39,802 bases of DNA from Deltaproteobacteria bacterium (GCA_015489315.1 WFZZ01000057.1:1-39802); one strand, 5' to 3'. Numbered from the stretch's first letter, positions 1-9,146 are shown. Numbers and translations are program-made. Notes: generated by a model from the sequence alone, not told the origin.

Positions 1-633
1 ACCCAGGAAAGGATAACCTTTGTCCCTTCCCCTCGCGAGGTAAAAGAGGTTGCCCTTTATCATTTGGAACGAGTAAAAAAAGGTGTGGTGAGTTTTGGTC
101 AGGGTTGTGAAGGAGAGCCCCTTTTACAATCTGAGCTCATCTCTTCTGCCATTAAGGGCATAAGAAAGGTCACAAAAAGAGGGACCATAAATCTAAATTC
201 CAATTCAAGCCTACCTCAAAAATTGAAAGTTTTAATAGAAAGTGGTCTTGACAGCATAAGGATCAGTCTAAACTCCCTTTTACCCGAGTATTATGAACGC
301 TACTACAGGCCCAAAGGCTACAATCTTAAGGATGTGTTATTTAGCTGGAGGCTGGCCAAGGAAGCGGGCCTTCACGTTTCGTTGAATCTTTTCATCATGC
401 CCGGCGTGACGGACCAGGAGGATCATGTTGAGATTCTATCAAACCTTATTGAAAGATTTGGCCTTGACCTTATCCAGTTAAGAAACCACAATATCGACCC
501 AGATTGGTACTTAGAAAAGATCGGCTTTAAGGATACGGGAAAGGCCCTTGGCGTGAAAGGAATGGTTGAGCTTTTAAAAAAGAGATTCCCACAGCTTAAA
601 TTTGGCTATTTTAACCCGCCACTAAAGGATTAA
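1..633 (+). CDS. Radical SAM protein, 3' part (5' end outside window)
   Basis: The reading frame is open from the first base to a stop at 631-633, so the gene begins before the window; the TTG at 64 is only an internal codon. The visible 210 residues look like the middle and C-terminal part of a radical SAM TIM barrel. There is a GQGCEGEPLL segment like the family's GGE/GEP motif that contacts SAM, an NLNSNSS strand, and a SLNSLLPEYYERYYRP segment followed by NLFIMPGVTD, as in barrels of this fold. The CxxxCxxC iron-sulfur motif would lie upstream and cannot be seen, so the substrate cannot be assigned. The next gene starts 13 bases downstream on the same strand, suggesting co-transcription. 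Radical SAM membership is likely; anything more specific is not supported. Confidence 0.8.
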   Translation, partial: TQERITFVPSPREVKEVALYHLERVKKGVVSFGQGCEGEPLLQSELISSAIKGIRKVTKRGTINLNSNSSLPQKLKVLIESGLDSIRISLNSLLPEYYERYYRPKGYNLKDVLFSWRLAKEAGLHVSLNLFIMPGVTDQEDHVEILSNLIERFGLDLIQLRNHNIDPDWYLEKIGFKDTGKALGVKGMVELLKKRFPQLKFGYFNPPLKD

Positions 634-646
634 GAAAGGGATTGAG

Positions 647-1504
647 ATGAAAGAAAAGATAATGGGCGTTGCAAGCAGAATTTTAAGGGAGGAGTCCCTT
701 GCCTATGACATTTTGGAGATAGCACTAGGTGCAATTTTAGAGGCTGGCAATGAAATAGCAAGTCTTTATGAAAAGCCCCATGATGTGAACTATAAGGGTG
801 AGATAGACCTTGTTACAGAGGCCGATTATAAATCCGAAGAAATCCTAAAAGAGGCCCTTTCAGGGGTGGCAAATGGTGAGCTTTTGGCTGAAGAAAGTGC
901 TGAATCAATAGAGCTTAGGGATGGAACCTTTTGGATCGTTGACCCCTTGGATGGAACAACAAACTTTGCCCATGGTTTTCCTTTTTTTGCCCCTTCGGTT
1001 GCCTTTGCAACCATAAAGAATGGAAAGTACGAAACCCAAATTGGGTGCGTCTATCTTCCCATTCTTAAAGAATGCTTCTGGGCCGTTAAAGGCAAGGGGG
1101 CCTATCTGAATGACAAAAGGATATATGTATCAAAGGTTAAAAGGCTAAAGAGGGCACTTTTGGCAACGGGCTTTCCTTATGATGTCTATGAAAGGCCAGA
1201 TGCTGTAATATCTGCCCTAAAAGATGTAATAGTAAAGGCCCAGGGGATAAGGCGGGCAGGGGCTGCTGCCATTGACCTTGCCTATGTATCCTGCGGGCGA
1301 TTTGATGGCTTTTGGGAGATGAAGCTAAAACCGTGGGATACGGCAGCAGGTATACTTCTGGTGGAGGAGGCAGGAGGCACGGTTACAGACTTTACGGGCG
1401 GAGGATATAACCCCTTTTTGCCAGAGATACTTTCTTCAAATGGTTTTATTCACCAGGAACTTATAGAAATTCTTAGGGGCTATACATGTCAACCTACAAG
1501 ATAA
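647..1504 (+). CDS. Inositol monophosphatase family protein (SuhB-like)
   Basis: A 285-residue Mg-dependent sugar-phosphate phosphatase of the inositol monophosphatase family. The three metal-binding motifs are present: LLAEES near residue 82, [12 protein letters not shown] with Asp99 and Asp102, and KPWDTAAG with Asp231. Length is slightly above the usual 260-270 because of a short N-terminal extension; ATG 647 follows a purine-rich AAAGGGATTGAG, and a second ATG at 662 is possible. Substrates in this family include inositol-1-phosphate, fructose-1,6-bisphosphate and NADP-type phosphates, and sequence alone does not decide between them. The 3' end overlaps the NUDIX gene by 19 bases, so the two are probably translated together. 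Confidence 0.9.
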   Translation: MKEKIMGVASRILREESLAYDILEIALGAILEAGNEIASLYEKPHDVNYKGEIDLVTEADYKSEEILKEALSGVANGELLAEESAESIELRDGTFWIVDPLDGTTNFAHGFPFFAPSVAFATIKNGKYETQIGCVYLPILKECFWAVKGKGAYLNDKRIYVSKVKRLKRALLATGFPYDVYERPDAVISALKDVIVKAQGIRRAGAAAIDLAYVSCGRFDGFWEMKLKPWDTAAGILLVEEAGGTVTDFTGGGYNPFLPEILSSNGFIHQELIEILRGYTCQPTR

Positions 1505-1941
1505 TAAAATGTCCAAGGTGTGGGTATGAGATCAAGGCTTATAAAAATCCTGTTCCAACAGTTGATACCATCATAGAGCTTGAAGAGACAGGAAATATTG
1601 TCCTTATAAAGAGAAAGAACCCTCCCTTTGGTCTTGCAATTCCAGGAGGCTTTGTTGACTATGGAGAAAGCGTAGAACACGCTGCCATAAGGGAGGCAAA
1701 GGAGGAGACAGGCCTTGACGTAGAGATAAAGTATCTTTTAGGTGTCTATTCAGACCCAAACAGGGATAAAAGGCTTCACACAATAAGTACGGTATTTGTA
1801 GTAAAGGCAAAGGGCGTTCCGGTGGCAGGTGATGATGCAAAGGAAGTCCTTTTGGTGGATCCGATAAATATAAAAGACCAGTTATGCTTTGATCATGAGA
1901 AAATCATAAAAGATTATCTTAAAAGACTGGAACGCAGTTAA
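1486..1941 (+). CDS. NUDIX hydrolase with N-terminal zinc-ribbon-like segment
   Basis: A 151-residue NUDIX pyrophosphohydrolase. The NUDIX box is complete at residues 55-77 (Gly55, Glu61, Arg69-Glu70, Glu73-Glu74, Gly76). The N-terminus has [20 protein letters not shown], resembling the start of NUDIX proteins annotated as ADP-ribose or NADH pyrophosphatases; only one CxxC pair is present, so a full zinc ribbon is not visible. The KNPVPTVD stretch and the [11 protein letters not shown] box fit the ADP-ribose pyrophosphatase-like group, but the substrate is an inference. It overlaps the phosphatase gene upstream and ends with a stop codon interleaved with that of the opposing GGDEF gene. Confidence 0.88.
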   Translation: MSTYKIIKCPRCGYEIKAYKNPVPTVDTIIELEETGNIVLIKRKNPPFGLAIPGGFVDYGESVEHAAIREAKEETGLDVEIKYLLGVYSDPNRDKRLHTISTVFVVKAKGVPVAGDDAKEVLLVDPINIKDQLCFDHEKIIKDYLKRLERS

Positions 1942-2879
1942 TTTGTATCTTCGGCAATTACTAGTTGATTGCCCCCAGCTCTTTTTGCAGAATAAAGGGC
2001 GTCATCTGCCATTTTTATTAATTTTCTTACAGCGTAATCCGTATCTTTTTTATTATGATTGAGTTTTGCAAGTCCAAGGCTTAAGGTTACATCTTTTTTG
2101 TTAAGAGCCTTTAAGAAATTGTTCCGAATTCTTTCTGAAATGGCCACTGCCTGGTCAAGCTTTGCATAGGGGATTAAAACTGCAAATTCGTCACCACCAA
2201 ACCTAAAAAGTATATCTACCTGATTTCTTGTGGAATTTTTGAGCGTATTGGCAAGGGCTATAAGAATTTTATCACCCTCTGGGTGACCAAATTCGTCATT
2301 TATATCCTTAAATCTATCTACATCAATCATCAAGAGATACAGGGGATATTTTTGTCTAATGGCTCGAACAGCCTCTTCTTTAATTTTATGATTAAAATAT
2401 CGCCGGTTGAATAGGTCAGTGAGCCCATCCTTTACAGAGATCATCTTCAGGGTATGTCTTAACTGGCGCTCTTTGATTAGTCTTTGAAGCTTCGCCTCTA
2501 TTTCATCAAGAGAACAAGGTTTTTGTACAAAATCACTGGCTCCGGCCCTGATGACATCGGTGTAGGTAAAATTTTTTGTATAGCCAGTCATAACAATGAC
2601 ATCGATATTGGGCCAGGATTCTTTTATGATTTTTAAAAGCTCAAGACCATCTATTTGGGGCATAATCAGGTCTGTAATTACTATGGTAAATGGATAATTC
2701 TCTAAAAGTTCAAGGGCCGCCTTTCCATTTTCAGCAATTTTAAAGTCAAAGCCCTTGTGTTCAAGAAACTGGCCAAGTAAATCTAAAATGGATTTATCGT
2801 CATCTACTACAAGAAGGTGTTGTTCTTCCTCTGGGATATTAATATAAGAAGGATCAATCAAAAAATCCGAATTATCCAT
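1938..2879 (-). CDS. Response regulator with GGDEF domain (probable diguanylate cyclase)
   Basis: A 313-residue protein with a receiver domain (about residues 20-135) joined to a GGDEF domain (about 150-310). The receiver keeps the acidic pocket (VVDDDKS, Asp26/27), phospho-acceptor Asp70 in ITDLIMP, Thr98 and Lys120 in QKP. The GGDEF signature is intact at 228-232 ([11 protein letters not shown]), so c-di-GMP synthesis from two GTP is expected, controlled by phosphorylation. The allosteric RxxD site, expected four positions earlier, reads N219-Q-V-D222, with an Arg only at 218, so product inhibition may be weak or absent. It is the last gene of the minus-strand flagellar block, about 30 bases after yedF, which suggests a role in switching between motility and attachment. 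No cognate kinase is adjacent. Confidence 0.92.
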   Translation of the reverse strand: MDNSDFLIDPSYINIPEEEQHLLVVDDDKSILDLLGQFLEHKGFDFKIAENGKAALELLENYPFTIVITDLIMPQIDGLELLKIIKESWPNIDVIVMTGYTKNFTYTDVIRAGASDFVQKPCSLDEIEAKLQRLIKERQLRHTLKMISVKDGLTDLFNRRYFNHKIKEEAVRAIRQKYPLYLLMIDVDRFKDINDEFGHPEGDKILIALANTLKNSTRNQVDILFRFGGDEFAVLIPYAKLDQAVAISERIRNNFLKALNKKDVTLSLGLAKLNHNKKDTDYAVRKLIKMADDALYSAKRAGGNQLVIAEDTN

Positions 2880-2910
2880 ATACCACTATCCACATTTTAA
2901 TTAAGTGTCT

Positions 2911-3510
2911 TTATATCCTTATGACCTTTGTTGCCAAATGCATTGAAGTAACAATATCTAACATGTTGGTGGTTTGCCCAACAGCCTTTTTTTCAAAAAG
3001 ATCAAAGAAATTAAGACAGGTCCCGCAGACAAGCACGTCCACTCCAGAGTCCTCAAGATTTTTTAGTTCCTCTAGGACCGGAGAATCCTTTGTTGAAAGT
3101 CTAACTCCTCCGTTAACAAGCACGATCCTCCAAAGATCGCTTCCTAGTTCTTTCAAAGTGCCTACAAAATTTTTCATCAAGGCCTTCCCAAGTTCGTCAT
3201 TTCCTGAACCGAATATATCCGTGGGTATTACTACAAGGATCTTTTGCTCCTTATGATCTTCTGTTTGATGAGGGGGCTCATGTTTTATTTCGCACGTCCC
3301 GGGGGCCCCGGTAATCATAAAGCATCCCTTGCCCATTTCATTTACGGAGACAGACCACCCCTGGCTCTTTAGAAAGCGAGATACATTTTCCATGGATGCC
3401 TTGTTGTCAACAATAACTTCTACCAGTTCATTAGGAGAAGCCTCTATGGCATCCTTTGTGGCAAGAACAGGCTGAGGACAGGGCATTCCTCTACAATCGA
3501 TCTTTTTCAT
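2911..3510 (-). CDS. yedF: YedF-type protein: TusA domain fused to DsrE-like domain
   Basis: A 199-residue two-domain protein. Residues 1-72 form a TusA/SirA fold with the sulfur-carrier motif C11-P-Q-P preceded by DCRGMPCP. Residues about 90-199 form a DsrE/DsrF-like domain with two cysteines (C162, C165) in DVLVCGTCLNFF. This architecture is known as YedF and is annotated in many anaerobes as a selenium-metabolism or persulfide-handling protein; the exact role is not settled. ATG 3510 is supported by GGAG six bases upstream. It sits between nrdR and the GGDEF gene on the same strand, only 18 bases after nrdR, so it appears to be in the tail of the flagellar transcription unit. Confidence 0.88.
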   Translation of the reverse strand: MKKIDCRGMPCPQPVLATKDAIEASPNELVEVIVDNKASMENVSRFLKSQGWSVSVNEMGKGCFMITGAPGTCEIKHEPPHQTEDHKEQKILVVIPTDIFGSGNDELGKALMKNFVGTLKELGSDLWRIVLVNGGVRLSTKDSPVLEELKNLEDSGVDVLVCGTCLNFFDLFEKKAVGQTTNMLDIVTSMHLATKVIRI

Positions 3511-3528
3511 AAGTCACTCCAAAATGTT

Positions 3529-4008
3529 CTATTTGGCAGTCATGTCTTTTTTTTGACCCTTTTCCAGAAGCTCTTGCAACTGGTTCATGAATTCCTTTAG
3601 GTCCTTAAACTGCTTGTAAACAGATGCAAATCTCACATATGCAACGTCATCCCATTTTCGGAGCTGGTCCATGACCCTCTCTCCAATTACCTTGCTTGGT
3701 ATTTCTGGGCTTCCCTTTTCCTGGATATCCCTTTCTATTTCATCCACAAAGGCCTCAATTTTGTTTATGCTTATAGGCCTTTTCTCACATGCCTTAAGAA
3801 TTCCATCAATAATCTTTTTCCGTTCAAAGGGCTCTCGGCGGCCATCCTTTTTGATGACCATGGGTTGAAATTCTTGTATTTGTTCATAGGTAGTAAAACG
3901 CTCAAGACAGTTAAGGCATTCGCGTCTTCTCCTAATGGCCCTGCCGTCTTTGGCAGGCCTGGAATCAACGACTTTTGAGTTAGGATGTTGGCAAAAGGGG
4001 CATTTCAT
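3529..4008 (-). CDS. nrdR: Transcriptional repressor NrdR
   Basis: A 159-residue NrdR, the nucleotide-sensing repressor of ribonucleotide reductase genes. The zinc ribbon uses Cys3, Cys6, Cys31 and Cys34 (MKCPFC...CLNC), with the basic RAIRRRREC stretch typical of the family. An ATP-cone follows at about residues 46-136 ([16 protein letters not shown]). I chose ATG 4008 because NrdR proteins begin almost exactly with MxCPFC; the frame is open to a TTG at 4026 but neither site has a clear ribosome-binding sequence. The C-terminal 20 residues are rich in Glu, Gln and Lys. It lies in line between fliW and yedF. I see no obvious NrdR box in this window and no reductase gene is present. Confidence 0.95.
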   Translation of the reverse strand: MKCPFCQHPNSKVVDSRPAKDGRAIRRRRECLNCLERFTTYEQIQEFQPMVIKKDGRREPFERKKIIDGILKACEKRPISINKIEAFVDEIERDIQEKGSPEIPSKVIGERVMDQLRKWDDVAYVRFASVYKQFKDLKEFMNQLQELLEKGQKKDMTAK

Positions 4009-4052
4009 ATCGAGATGAAACACCAAAATAAAAAAGATTTCAATGGTGAGGA

Positions 4053-4490
4053 TTAATTAAATTCGTATCTTACTGGATATTTATTTGGATCAAGTACAAC
4101 CTGACAAGCCAAACGTTTTTCTACATTGATTACAATGGGGCCAAGAAGATTGGCTGTCATTTCTATTTTTTTATCCTTGTTAATTTCATTTCTTCTTATG
4201 GTAACAATTACAAGGGATTCGGCCTGTTCTGGAGACTCTAGTTCTAGGCTTTTTTCAATATCATCAGAAACCTCAAAGGAATAGTCAGATACTATAAGAG
4301 AAGGATTGATGACAATAAAGGCAAGTTCAGGGCTATCAAGACTCTGTAGCCAGAAAAAGGGAGAGTCTTCCCTGTGTGGCAAAAGGGCATATCTCTTATC
4401 CTTGGGAAAACCCAAGATGCCTCTGACAAAGTTGATAATCTTGTTGTTATCAATTTCTATAGTCCCAAATCGTGTGGTATCTATCTTCAT
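4053..4490 (-). CDS. fliW: Flagellar assembly factor FliW
   Basis: A 145-residue FliW, a full-length member of the family. The N-terminal [14 protein letters not shown] and the [16 protein letters not shown] segment are diagnostic, followed by [20 protein letters not shown]. FliW binds flagellin and the global regulator CsrA; as free flagellin falls, FliW sequesters CsrA and releases flagellin translation. csrA lies immediately upstream (25 bases) and flgL before that, the same neighbourhood as in other FliW-encoding bacteria. No flagellin gene is in the window. The start has only a weak, distant AAAGG ahead of it, so translation may depend on coupling with csrA. Confidence 0.95.
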   Translation of the reverse strand: MKIDTTRFGTIEIDNNKIINFVRGILGFPKDKRYALLPHREDSPFFWLQSLDSPELAFIVINPSLIVSDYSFEVSDDIEKSLELESPEQAESLVIVTIRRNEINKDKKIEMTANLLGPIVINVEKRLACQVVLDPNKYPVRYEFN

Positions 4491-4515
4491 ATTTTCAAAA
4501 AGGCCTTTCTATCTA

Positions 4516-4752
4516 TTAATTGCTTTTTTCTATATCTAGATCGTCAAAATCTAAGGTTTCATTGAATTGGCTCTGTGCTGCAAGACGGTTTTCCTCTAAT
4601 ATCTTCTGATAGACTTCTTCCCTGTGAATTGATAGCCCCTTTGGAGCATTTATGCCAATTTTGATGTTACCTTTTTTAACCTCTAGAATTGCAATTTCAA
4701 TATCGTCGCCTATCCTGATTTTTTGCCCTGCCTTTCTGGTAAAAATAAGCAA
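4516..4752 (-). CDS. csrA: Carbon storage regulator CsrA
   Basis: A 78-residue CsrA, a dimeric RNA-binding protein that blocks ribosome access at GGA-containing leaders. The canonical fold is present: MLIFTRKAGQKIRIGDDIEI, then GINAPKGLSIHREEVYQKI, with RNA-contacting Arg6 and Arg44. The start codon is TTG (4752), supported by GGAGGG six bases upstream. An acidic tail (about residues 61-78, including LDFDDLDIE) extends beyond the short enterobacterial form, as in CsrA proteins that pair with FliW, where the C-terminal extension contributes to FliW binding. Adjacent to fliW and downstream of flgL. Confidence 0.96.
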   Translation of the reverse strand: MLIFTRKAGQKIRIGDDIEIAILEVKKGNIKIGINAPKGLSIHREEVYQKILEENRLAAQSQFNETLDFDDLDIEKSN

Positions 4753-4796
4753 TCTTTGCCCTCCTTGGCCTCTATTTTTTCTCTTTATAGAATGAA

Positions 4797-5693
4797 TTAA
4801 AGGTAATCGGCAAGGCTTACCTTCATTATCTTTGAAGCAGCTCCAAGGGCGGCCTGATAGGCAGTTTGAGTGGCATTAAGTGAGCTAATGGCCTCTATCA
4901 TATCGGCATCTTCGATATTTGACAGAATCTCCTTATTAGTGAGGCGTCCTGTTTCGTTGAGATCTTCCTTGACTTCCAAAGAATTTTCCATTGAGCCAAT
5001 CTTACCAATTTGATTGGTAATCTCAGTTAGGCTTTTATCAAGTTTATCAATGGCGTTTTCTATATTAGGTTGGCTATCTGCCATCAGACTGTCATAAAGG
5101 TCCTTTACTGCCTTAAATGCACCGCTATCAATAAGTGCACCTTTCCCATCTAGATTAATCTTTTCCTTTATTCCAGGGGCGACATTTATGGAGATGTCTT
5201 CCGTATTGCCTGTATATATGACGTTTCCTTTATAGTCCATTTGAAAGGGCATTTCATCTTTATGACTTCCGTTGGTTTTTGTACCTGCAAAGACAAACCT
5301 GTTGCCAAATTTGGTATTTCCTAGGCTAACAAGCTCTTCAAGTATACTTTTAACCTCTGTGGCAATAGCGCGTCTTGTGTCGGCATTTTGAGTATCATTG
5401 GCGCCCTGTATTGCAAGTTCCTTTGCCCTTTGGAGACGATCTTCGAAACTTCTTAAGGTATTTTCAGTAACTGCGAGCCACCCCTTTCCGTAGCTGATAT
5501 TTCTTTTAAATTGATCAAGGTTGGAAATGGTATCCCTTACACCTAGGGCATGGGTAAGTTTTATAGGAGCATCAGATGGGGTCTGATATATTTTACCAGA
5601 AGATATCTGGGCATTGTATTTGTTTAACCTTTCTGTAAGTCTGTCTAGATCTGTTTTAACCCTTTCATACATGGTGTTCATTGTAACTCTCAT
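4797..5693 (-). CDS. flgL: Flagellar hook-filament junction protein FlgL
   Basis: A 298-residue FlgL (HAP3), the second junction protein between hook and filament. The N-terminus MRVTMNTMYERVKTDLDRLTERLNK and the C-terminus (EAISSLNATQTAYQAALGAASKIMKVSLADYL) are the paired coiled-coil termini shared with flagellin; the IYQTPSDAPI segment is a family hallmark. The D1 region includes LVSLGNTKFGNRFVFAGT. Length is typical. A run of G's nine bases before the ATG serves as ribosome-binding site. It follows flgK by 18 bases, and csrA starts 44 bases after its stop. Confidence 0.95.
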   Translation of the reverse strand: MRVTMNTMYERVKTDLDRLTERLNKYNAQISSGKIYQTPSDAPIKLTHALGVRDTISNLDQFKRNISYGKGWLAVTENTLRSFEDRLQRAKELAIQGANDTQNADTRRAIATEVKSILEELVSLGNTKFGNRFVFAGTKTNGSHKDEMPFQMDYKGNVIYTGNTEDISINVAPGIKEKINLDGKGALIDSGAFKAVKDLYDSLMADSQPNIENAIDKLDKSLTEITNQIGKIGSMENSLEVKEDLNETGRLTNKEILSNIEDADMIEAISSLNATQTAYQAALGAASKIMKVSLADYL

Positions 5694-5711
5694 GGAACAT
5701 TGCCCCCATTT

Positions 5712-8537
5712 TTATTTTACCTGAAGGAGAGATAAAAATAGCTCATCTGCTGCCTTTATAAGCTTTGCTGCAGCCGTATAGGCATGCTGGAATTTTAATA
5801 GGTCAGAAAGCTCTTCATCGAGGGACACACCGGATATGTTTTCCCTCCTGGCAAAAAGGTCTCTTACAGCCCCCTTCATGAAATCATGGTCAAGTTCTAC
5901 GGAACGAGTATTTATTCCTATTTCACCCACCAGACCGTGATATGAATCGCTTATGGTTGCGTCACCAAGGTCAGATATAGGCTCAGTGTTCAAATTTCTT
6001 ATTGCAATGGCATTTTCATTGTTTGCTGGGGAAAGTTCTCCTGCCGGAGGTATAGAAAGGCCCAGGTAATTAAGAAGATTGGAATCATCATTTATAAATG
6101 AAAAATATGCAGCATCTCCAGCAGCAAAGATCTGGAGCTTATTATTTTTGATTACTGCCCTGAGGTAGTCTGTATTGTTTATGGCATCCCTTATATCTTC
6201 CAGAGAGTCATTATCAGGATCAATATTTATTGTCAAGTCACTTATTGGCTGGCCGTTACTGTCATAGGGTCGAATTATGATGTTTCCAGAAACGACATCT
6301 AGATTATCTCTTTTGGCATCATATGTTTTAACAGGCTCAAAGGTTCTATCTACCCTTAAGGATGCTTCAAAACTTTGGCCTAAAAAGTCGTTTGTTAAGT
6401 TTCCCAAAAATTTAAGAAAATTAGTAGGTGGTGAATTGGCTGGGTCTTCTTCAATAGAGACTTGATAGCTTTCGTTTTCAGCTTGAATTTTAATGAGACC
6501 ATCTTCTATTGTTGCCTTGATTCCTTCCAGAGAATTAATTTCATCTAAGATATCATTAATAGAGGTTTGAGCCCTGTTAATATTTATGGTTTTTAATATT
6601 GGGTTGCCATCTCTATCGTTAACAGTAAGGCCTGAACTATCTTTTAGGCTTACAATTAGGTTTCCATCATAAATTTTTTCACCAAATTTTCTTTTGGGTT
6701 CCATGACATCATAAGTGCTAGTGATAGAATCGACCTTTCCTGTTCCAACCTTGGCTGCTGCTATCAGTCTGGGATCATTAATTAAGTCAGGATTTAGGGT
6801 GATGTCGTTGGCAGTGGTTCCCGTAAAGAAACTGTTAAGTCCAAGGGCCATAAGGACATTGGAGGTATCATCGGAAAAGGCAAAGCCCTCTACAATTTTG
6901 CCATTATTTGGAGTACCATCAACACCAATTACCAGGGTCTTGCCATTTATTACCGAAGCTGTAAGCCCGTCAATATTACCTATCTGGCTTGCAACGGAGA
7001 TCAGGTTGGTATTTGAATCGACATTTATTGTTATCGGATCATTAATTCCAGGAGTTGAAGTATCTGTATCAATAACATTCCCGTCCTTGTCATAAAGCCA
7101 AATCTTGAAAGAGCCCTCTTTGACATCCCCTGAAAATTCAAGACCAGAGGATTTGCTAATCAGAGGTTTATCAGGATTTAAGACTTCATTAAAACTTGTA
7201 ACCTCTTGAAGAGGAATGAGACCCACTCCCTGTGCGTGTTGAGCATTTACGGTTTTTATTAGCTCTTTTGCAATTAAATTTAACTTTTCCGTAAAAGAAA
7301 GAGGATAGTTGTTGTCAAATTTCCCAAGTTTTAGACCGATAATATCCCCATTTATCCCATCAATTTGAAAACTTATTGGATAGGTACCTGGATCGATATC
7401 CTTAATTTTAATTCTTCCATCATCAGTTGTTGTAATTTGAACTTTATTACCAAATGCATTGGCGACGAAATTGGCAAAGTCCCTTATGGTGGATGAAGCA
7501 TCCCCGTTAAATGTATCGGAAATGGCATTACCATCCTGGTCTATCCCTGAAAAACTAATGGTGAAGTTTCCATTTACAATTACGCCATCGATATCTGAGA
7601 AGAGATCATCCATGTGTATGGCCTCTCCTCCATTTGACGTATTAACAATGGAATTTGTGAGTTCCGTTGGGTCCTTTGGTTTTAACTTTCTTTTGATATC
7701 AAGCCAGCCTCCAAGCTCACCGCTGGTGATATCCTTGGTGGTTAACTCAAAGGTTTGACCATTTGATCCAAACCAGGTGACCTTGTTATCCAAAAGACCC
7801 AATTCCCAGGCCTTGTCATCTTCTACCAATGGGCTTCCCTGTCCAATCAAAATGGTATAAGAGCCCCTATCGGTTTCAAAGTATTTAATATTGGTCAATT
7901 GTGAAAGTTCTTTCACTAGCTCATCACGCTGGTCTCTCAAGTCATTGGCTGAGTGATGGCTTGCTTCAGCAGATACTATCTGAACATTTAATTCTGCTAT
8001 TTGCTTTGCCAACCTGTTGATGTCGTCAATATTGCTCTGAATATTGAGATCAATATCTCTAGAGAGTTTCATAAGACTTTGATATTTGTCCTTTAAGGAT
8101 TGAGCTAAAAGACTTGCCCGTTGAAGAAGAGTCCTTCTCTCAGTCATTCCCTCCGCATTATTGGCCAAATCATCCCAACCCTGCCAGAAATCGGCCAGCA
8201 GATTGTTTAAGCCATTTTCATCAACTTCATTCATTAACGATTCAATCGTCTTAAGACCTGAGAGTCTTGTTTCAAGACCGCTCAAATCAGAGGTTTTGGC
8301 GAAAAGGGACATGGTGATAAATCGGTCATATGCCCTTTTAATTTCGGTTGCGTCAACTCCATTACCAATGGGACCTATAAAAGTTGGAGTAGGTGGTTTG
8401 GCGGTAAGAGTTACCTTTTGTTTGGAATAACCTTCTGTATTTACATTGGAGATATTGTGGCCGATGGTTTGAAGGTTGGTCTGATGGGCCAAAAGCCCCA
8501 CCTTTGCTATATTTAACAGGCTGGTTAATCCACTCAT
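5712..8537 (-). CDS. flgK: Flagellar hook-associated protein FlgK, unusually long
   Basis: A 941-residue FlgK (HAP1); most family members are about 450-650 residues. The N-terminal D0/D1 region (LLNIAKVGLLAHQTNLQTIGHNISNVNTEGYSKQ, residues 8-40), the D1 coiled coil (130-215), the LSFTEKLNLIAKELIKTVNAQHAQG strand-helix (413-437) and the C-terminal helix (903-940, LDEELSDLLKFQHAYTAAAKL) are standard. The extra length comes from modules of about 80-95 residues at roughly 322-405, 474-568, 624-712 and 750-828. Each begins with a G-x-x-x-I/V strand and a D-x-x-G turn and ends in a hydrophobic LGL/LGN-type segment, resembling the 'flagellin hook IN' motif. The gene starts within flgN (ATGA overlap) with GAGGGGG ahead of the ATG, and is followed by flgL. 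Confidence 0.95.
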   Translation of the reverse strand: MSGLTSLLNIAKVGLLAHQTNLQTIGHNISNVNTEGYSKQKVTLTAKPPTPTFIGPIGNGVDATEIKRAYDRFITMSLFAKTSDLSGLETRLSGLKTIESLMNEVDENGLNNLLADFWQGWDDLANNAEGMTERRTLLQRASLLAQSLKDKYQSLMKLSRDIDLNIQSNIDDINRLAKQIAELNVQIVSAEASHHSANDLRDQRDELVKELSQLTNIKYFETDRGSYTILIGQGSPLVEDDKAWELGLLDNKVTWFGSNGQTFELTTKDITSGELGGWLDIKRKLKPKDPTELTNSIVNTSNGGEAIHMDDLFSDIDGVIVNGNFTISFSGIDQDGNAISDTFNGDASSTIRDFANFVANAFGNKVQITTTDDGRIKIKDIDPGTYPISFQIDGINGDIIGLKLGKFDNNYPLSFTEKLNLIAKELIKTVNAQHAQGVGLIPLQEVTSFNEVLNPDKPLISKSSGLEFSGDVKEGSFKIWLYDKDGNVIDTDTSTPGINDPITINVDSNTNLISVASQIGNIDGLTASVINGKTLVIGVDGTPNNGKIVEGFAFSDDTSNVLMALGLNSFFTGTTANDITLNPDLINDPRLIAAAKVGTGKVDSITSTYDVMEPKRKFGEKIYDGNLIVSLKDSSGLTVNDRDGNPILKTININRAQTSINDILDEINSLEGIKATIEDGLIKIQAENESYQVSIEEDPANSPPTNFLKFLGNLTNDFLGQSFEASLRVDRTFEPVKTYDAKRDNLDVVSGNIIIRPYDSNGQPISDLTINIDPDNDSLEDIRDAINNTDYLRAVIKNNKLQIFAAGDAAYFSFINDDSNLLNYLGLSIPPAGELSPANNENAIAIRNLNTEPISDLGDATISDSYHGLVGEIGINTRSVELDHDFMKGAVRDLFARRENISGVSLDEELSDLLKFQHAYTAAAKLIKAADELFLSLLQVK

Positions 8538-9142
8538 CTTGCCCCCTCAAAGGCCCCTTTTTGAAGCCTTTCATAGAGTTTTAATAACTCTTTTTCCTGG
8601 TCGGGTCTGGTCGAAGTCGTTTTTGGGCTACTCAGATGGTTATTTAAAAAAGGTCTTTTCGAAGTTTTTTTATGATAACAAGTATCTTTTTTGAGGGTAT
8701 TTCCGGAAAGTATATTTGATAATTCATTTAAAAACTTAAGGCGTTCTTTTAGCCAAAAAAATGTCTTTCCATTGGTAAGGGCTACAAGCTGTTTTGTCCT
8801 TTGTCTCCTTTTTAAAAGTTCAAGGGTATAAGCCCCCTTTTTATATCCAAGAGATGTTAAAAGTAATTCGGCATTGTTTCGAGTCTCTTTTGGGGGAATA
8901 TCCTTTATTTTTGAATGTATTCTTTTTGATAGCTCTTCTTCGTCCCTGGCAATTCTGTTTGCAAGATTCTCTTTAATTTGAAATATTTTATAAAGCCTTG
9001 AAAAGTCATCTCTAAGAAGATACTTCCATTCAGCCTTTAATAGGCGGTCTAATGTTTCCCATTTATCCACAACTTCTTCCAAAAGAGCTGTTATTTCATC
9101 ATCAATGCCCCTTTTCTTTTTTTCCATTTGTTGGTCTTTCAT
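8534..9142 (-). CDS. flgN: FlgN-like flagellar chaperone
   Basis: A 202-residue, highly charged and helical protein between the rod-binding protein gene and flgK. Position and helical character match FlgN, the export chaperone that escorts FlgK and FlgL. Residues about 15-130 resemble FlgN helices (LLEEVVDKWETLDRLLKAE...IKENLANRIARDEEEL), and the C-terminal 50 residues are basic and likely disordered. I chose ATG 9142 over the longer TTG start at 9166 because GAGG stands seven bases before it (CGAGGTAGACAA). It begins before the stop codon-proximal end of its neighbour by a few bases only and overlaps flgK by four. Family assignment leans partly on context. Confidence 0.78.
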   Translation of the reverse strand: MKDQQMEKKKRGIDDEITALLEEVVDKWETLDRLLKAEWKYLLRDDFSRLYKIFQIKENLANRIARDEEELSKRIHSKIKDIPPKETRNNAELLLTSLGYKKGAYTLELLKRRQRTKQLVALTNGKTFFWLKERLKFLNELSNILSGNTLKKDTCYHKKTSKRPFLNNHLSSPKTTSTRPDQEKELLKLYERLQKGAFEGAR

Positions 9143-9146
9143 TTGT

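Noticed and set aside
4750-4775. A GGGC...TTGC pattern on the minus strand over the csrA start, similar to a sigma-54 site
   Set aside because: Only nine bases separate GG and GC, and the site overlaps the ribosome-binding site and TTG start codon.
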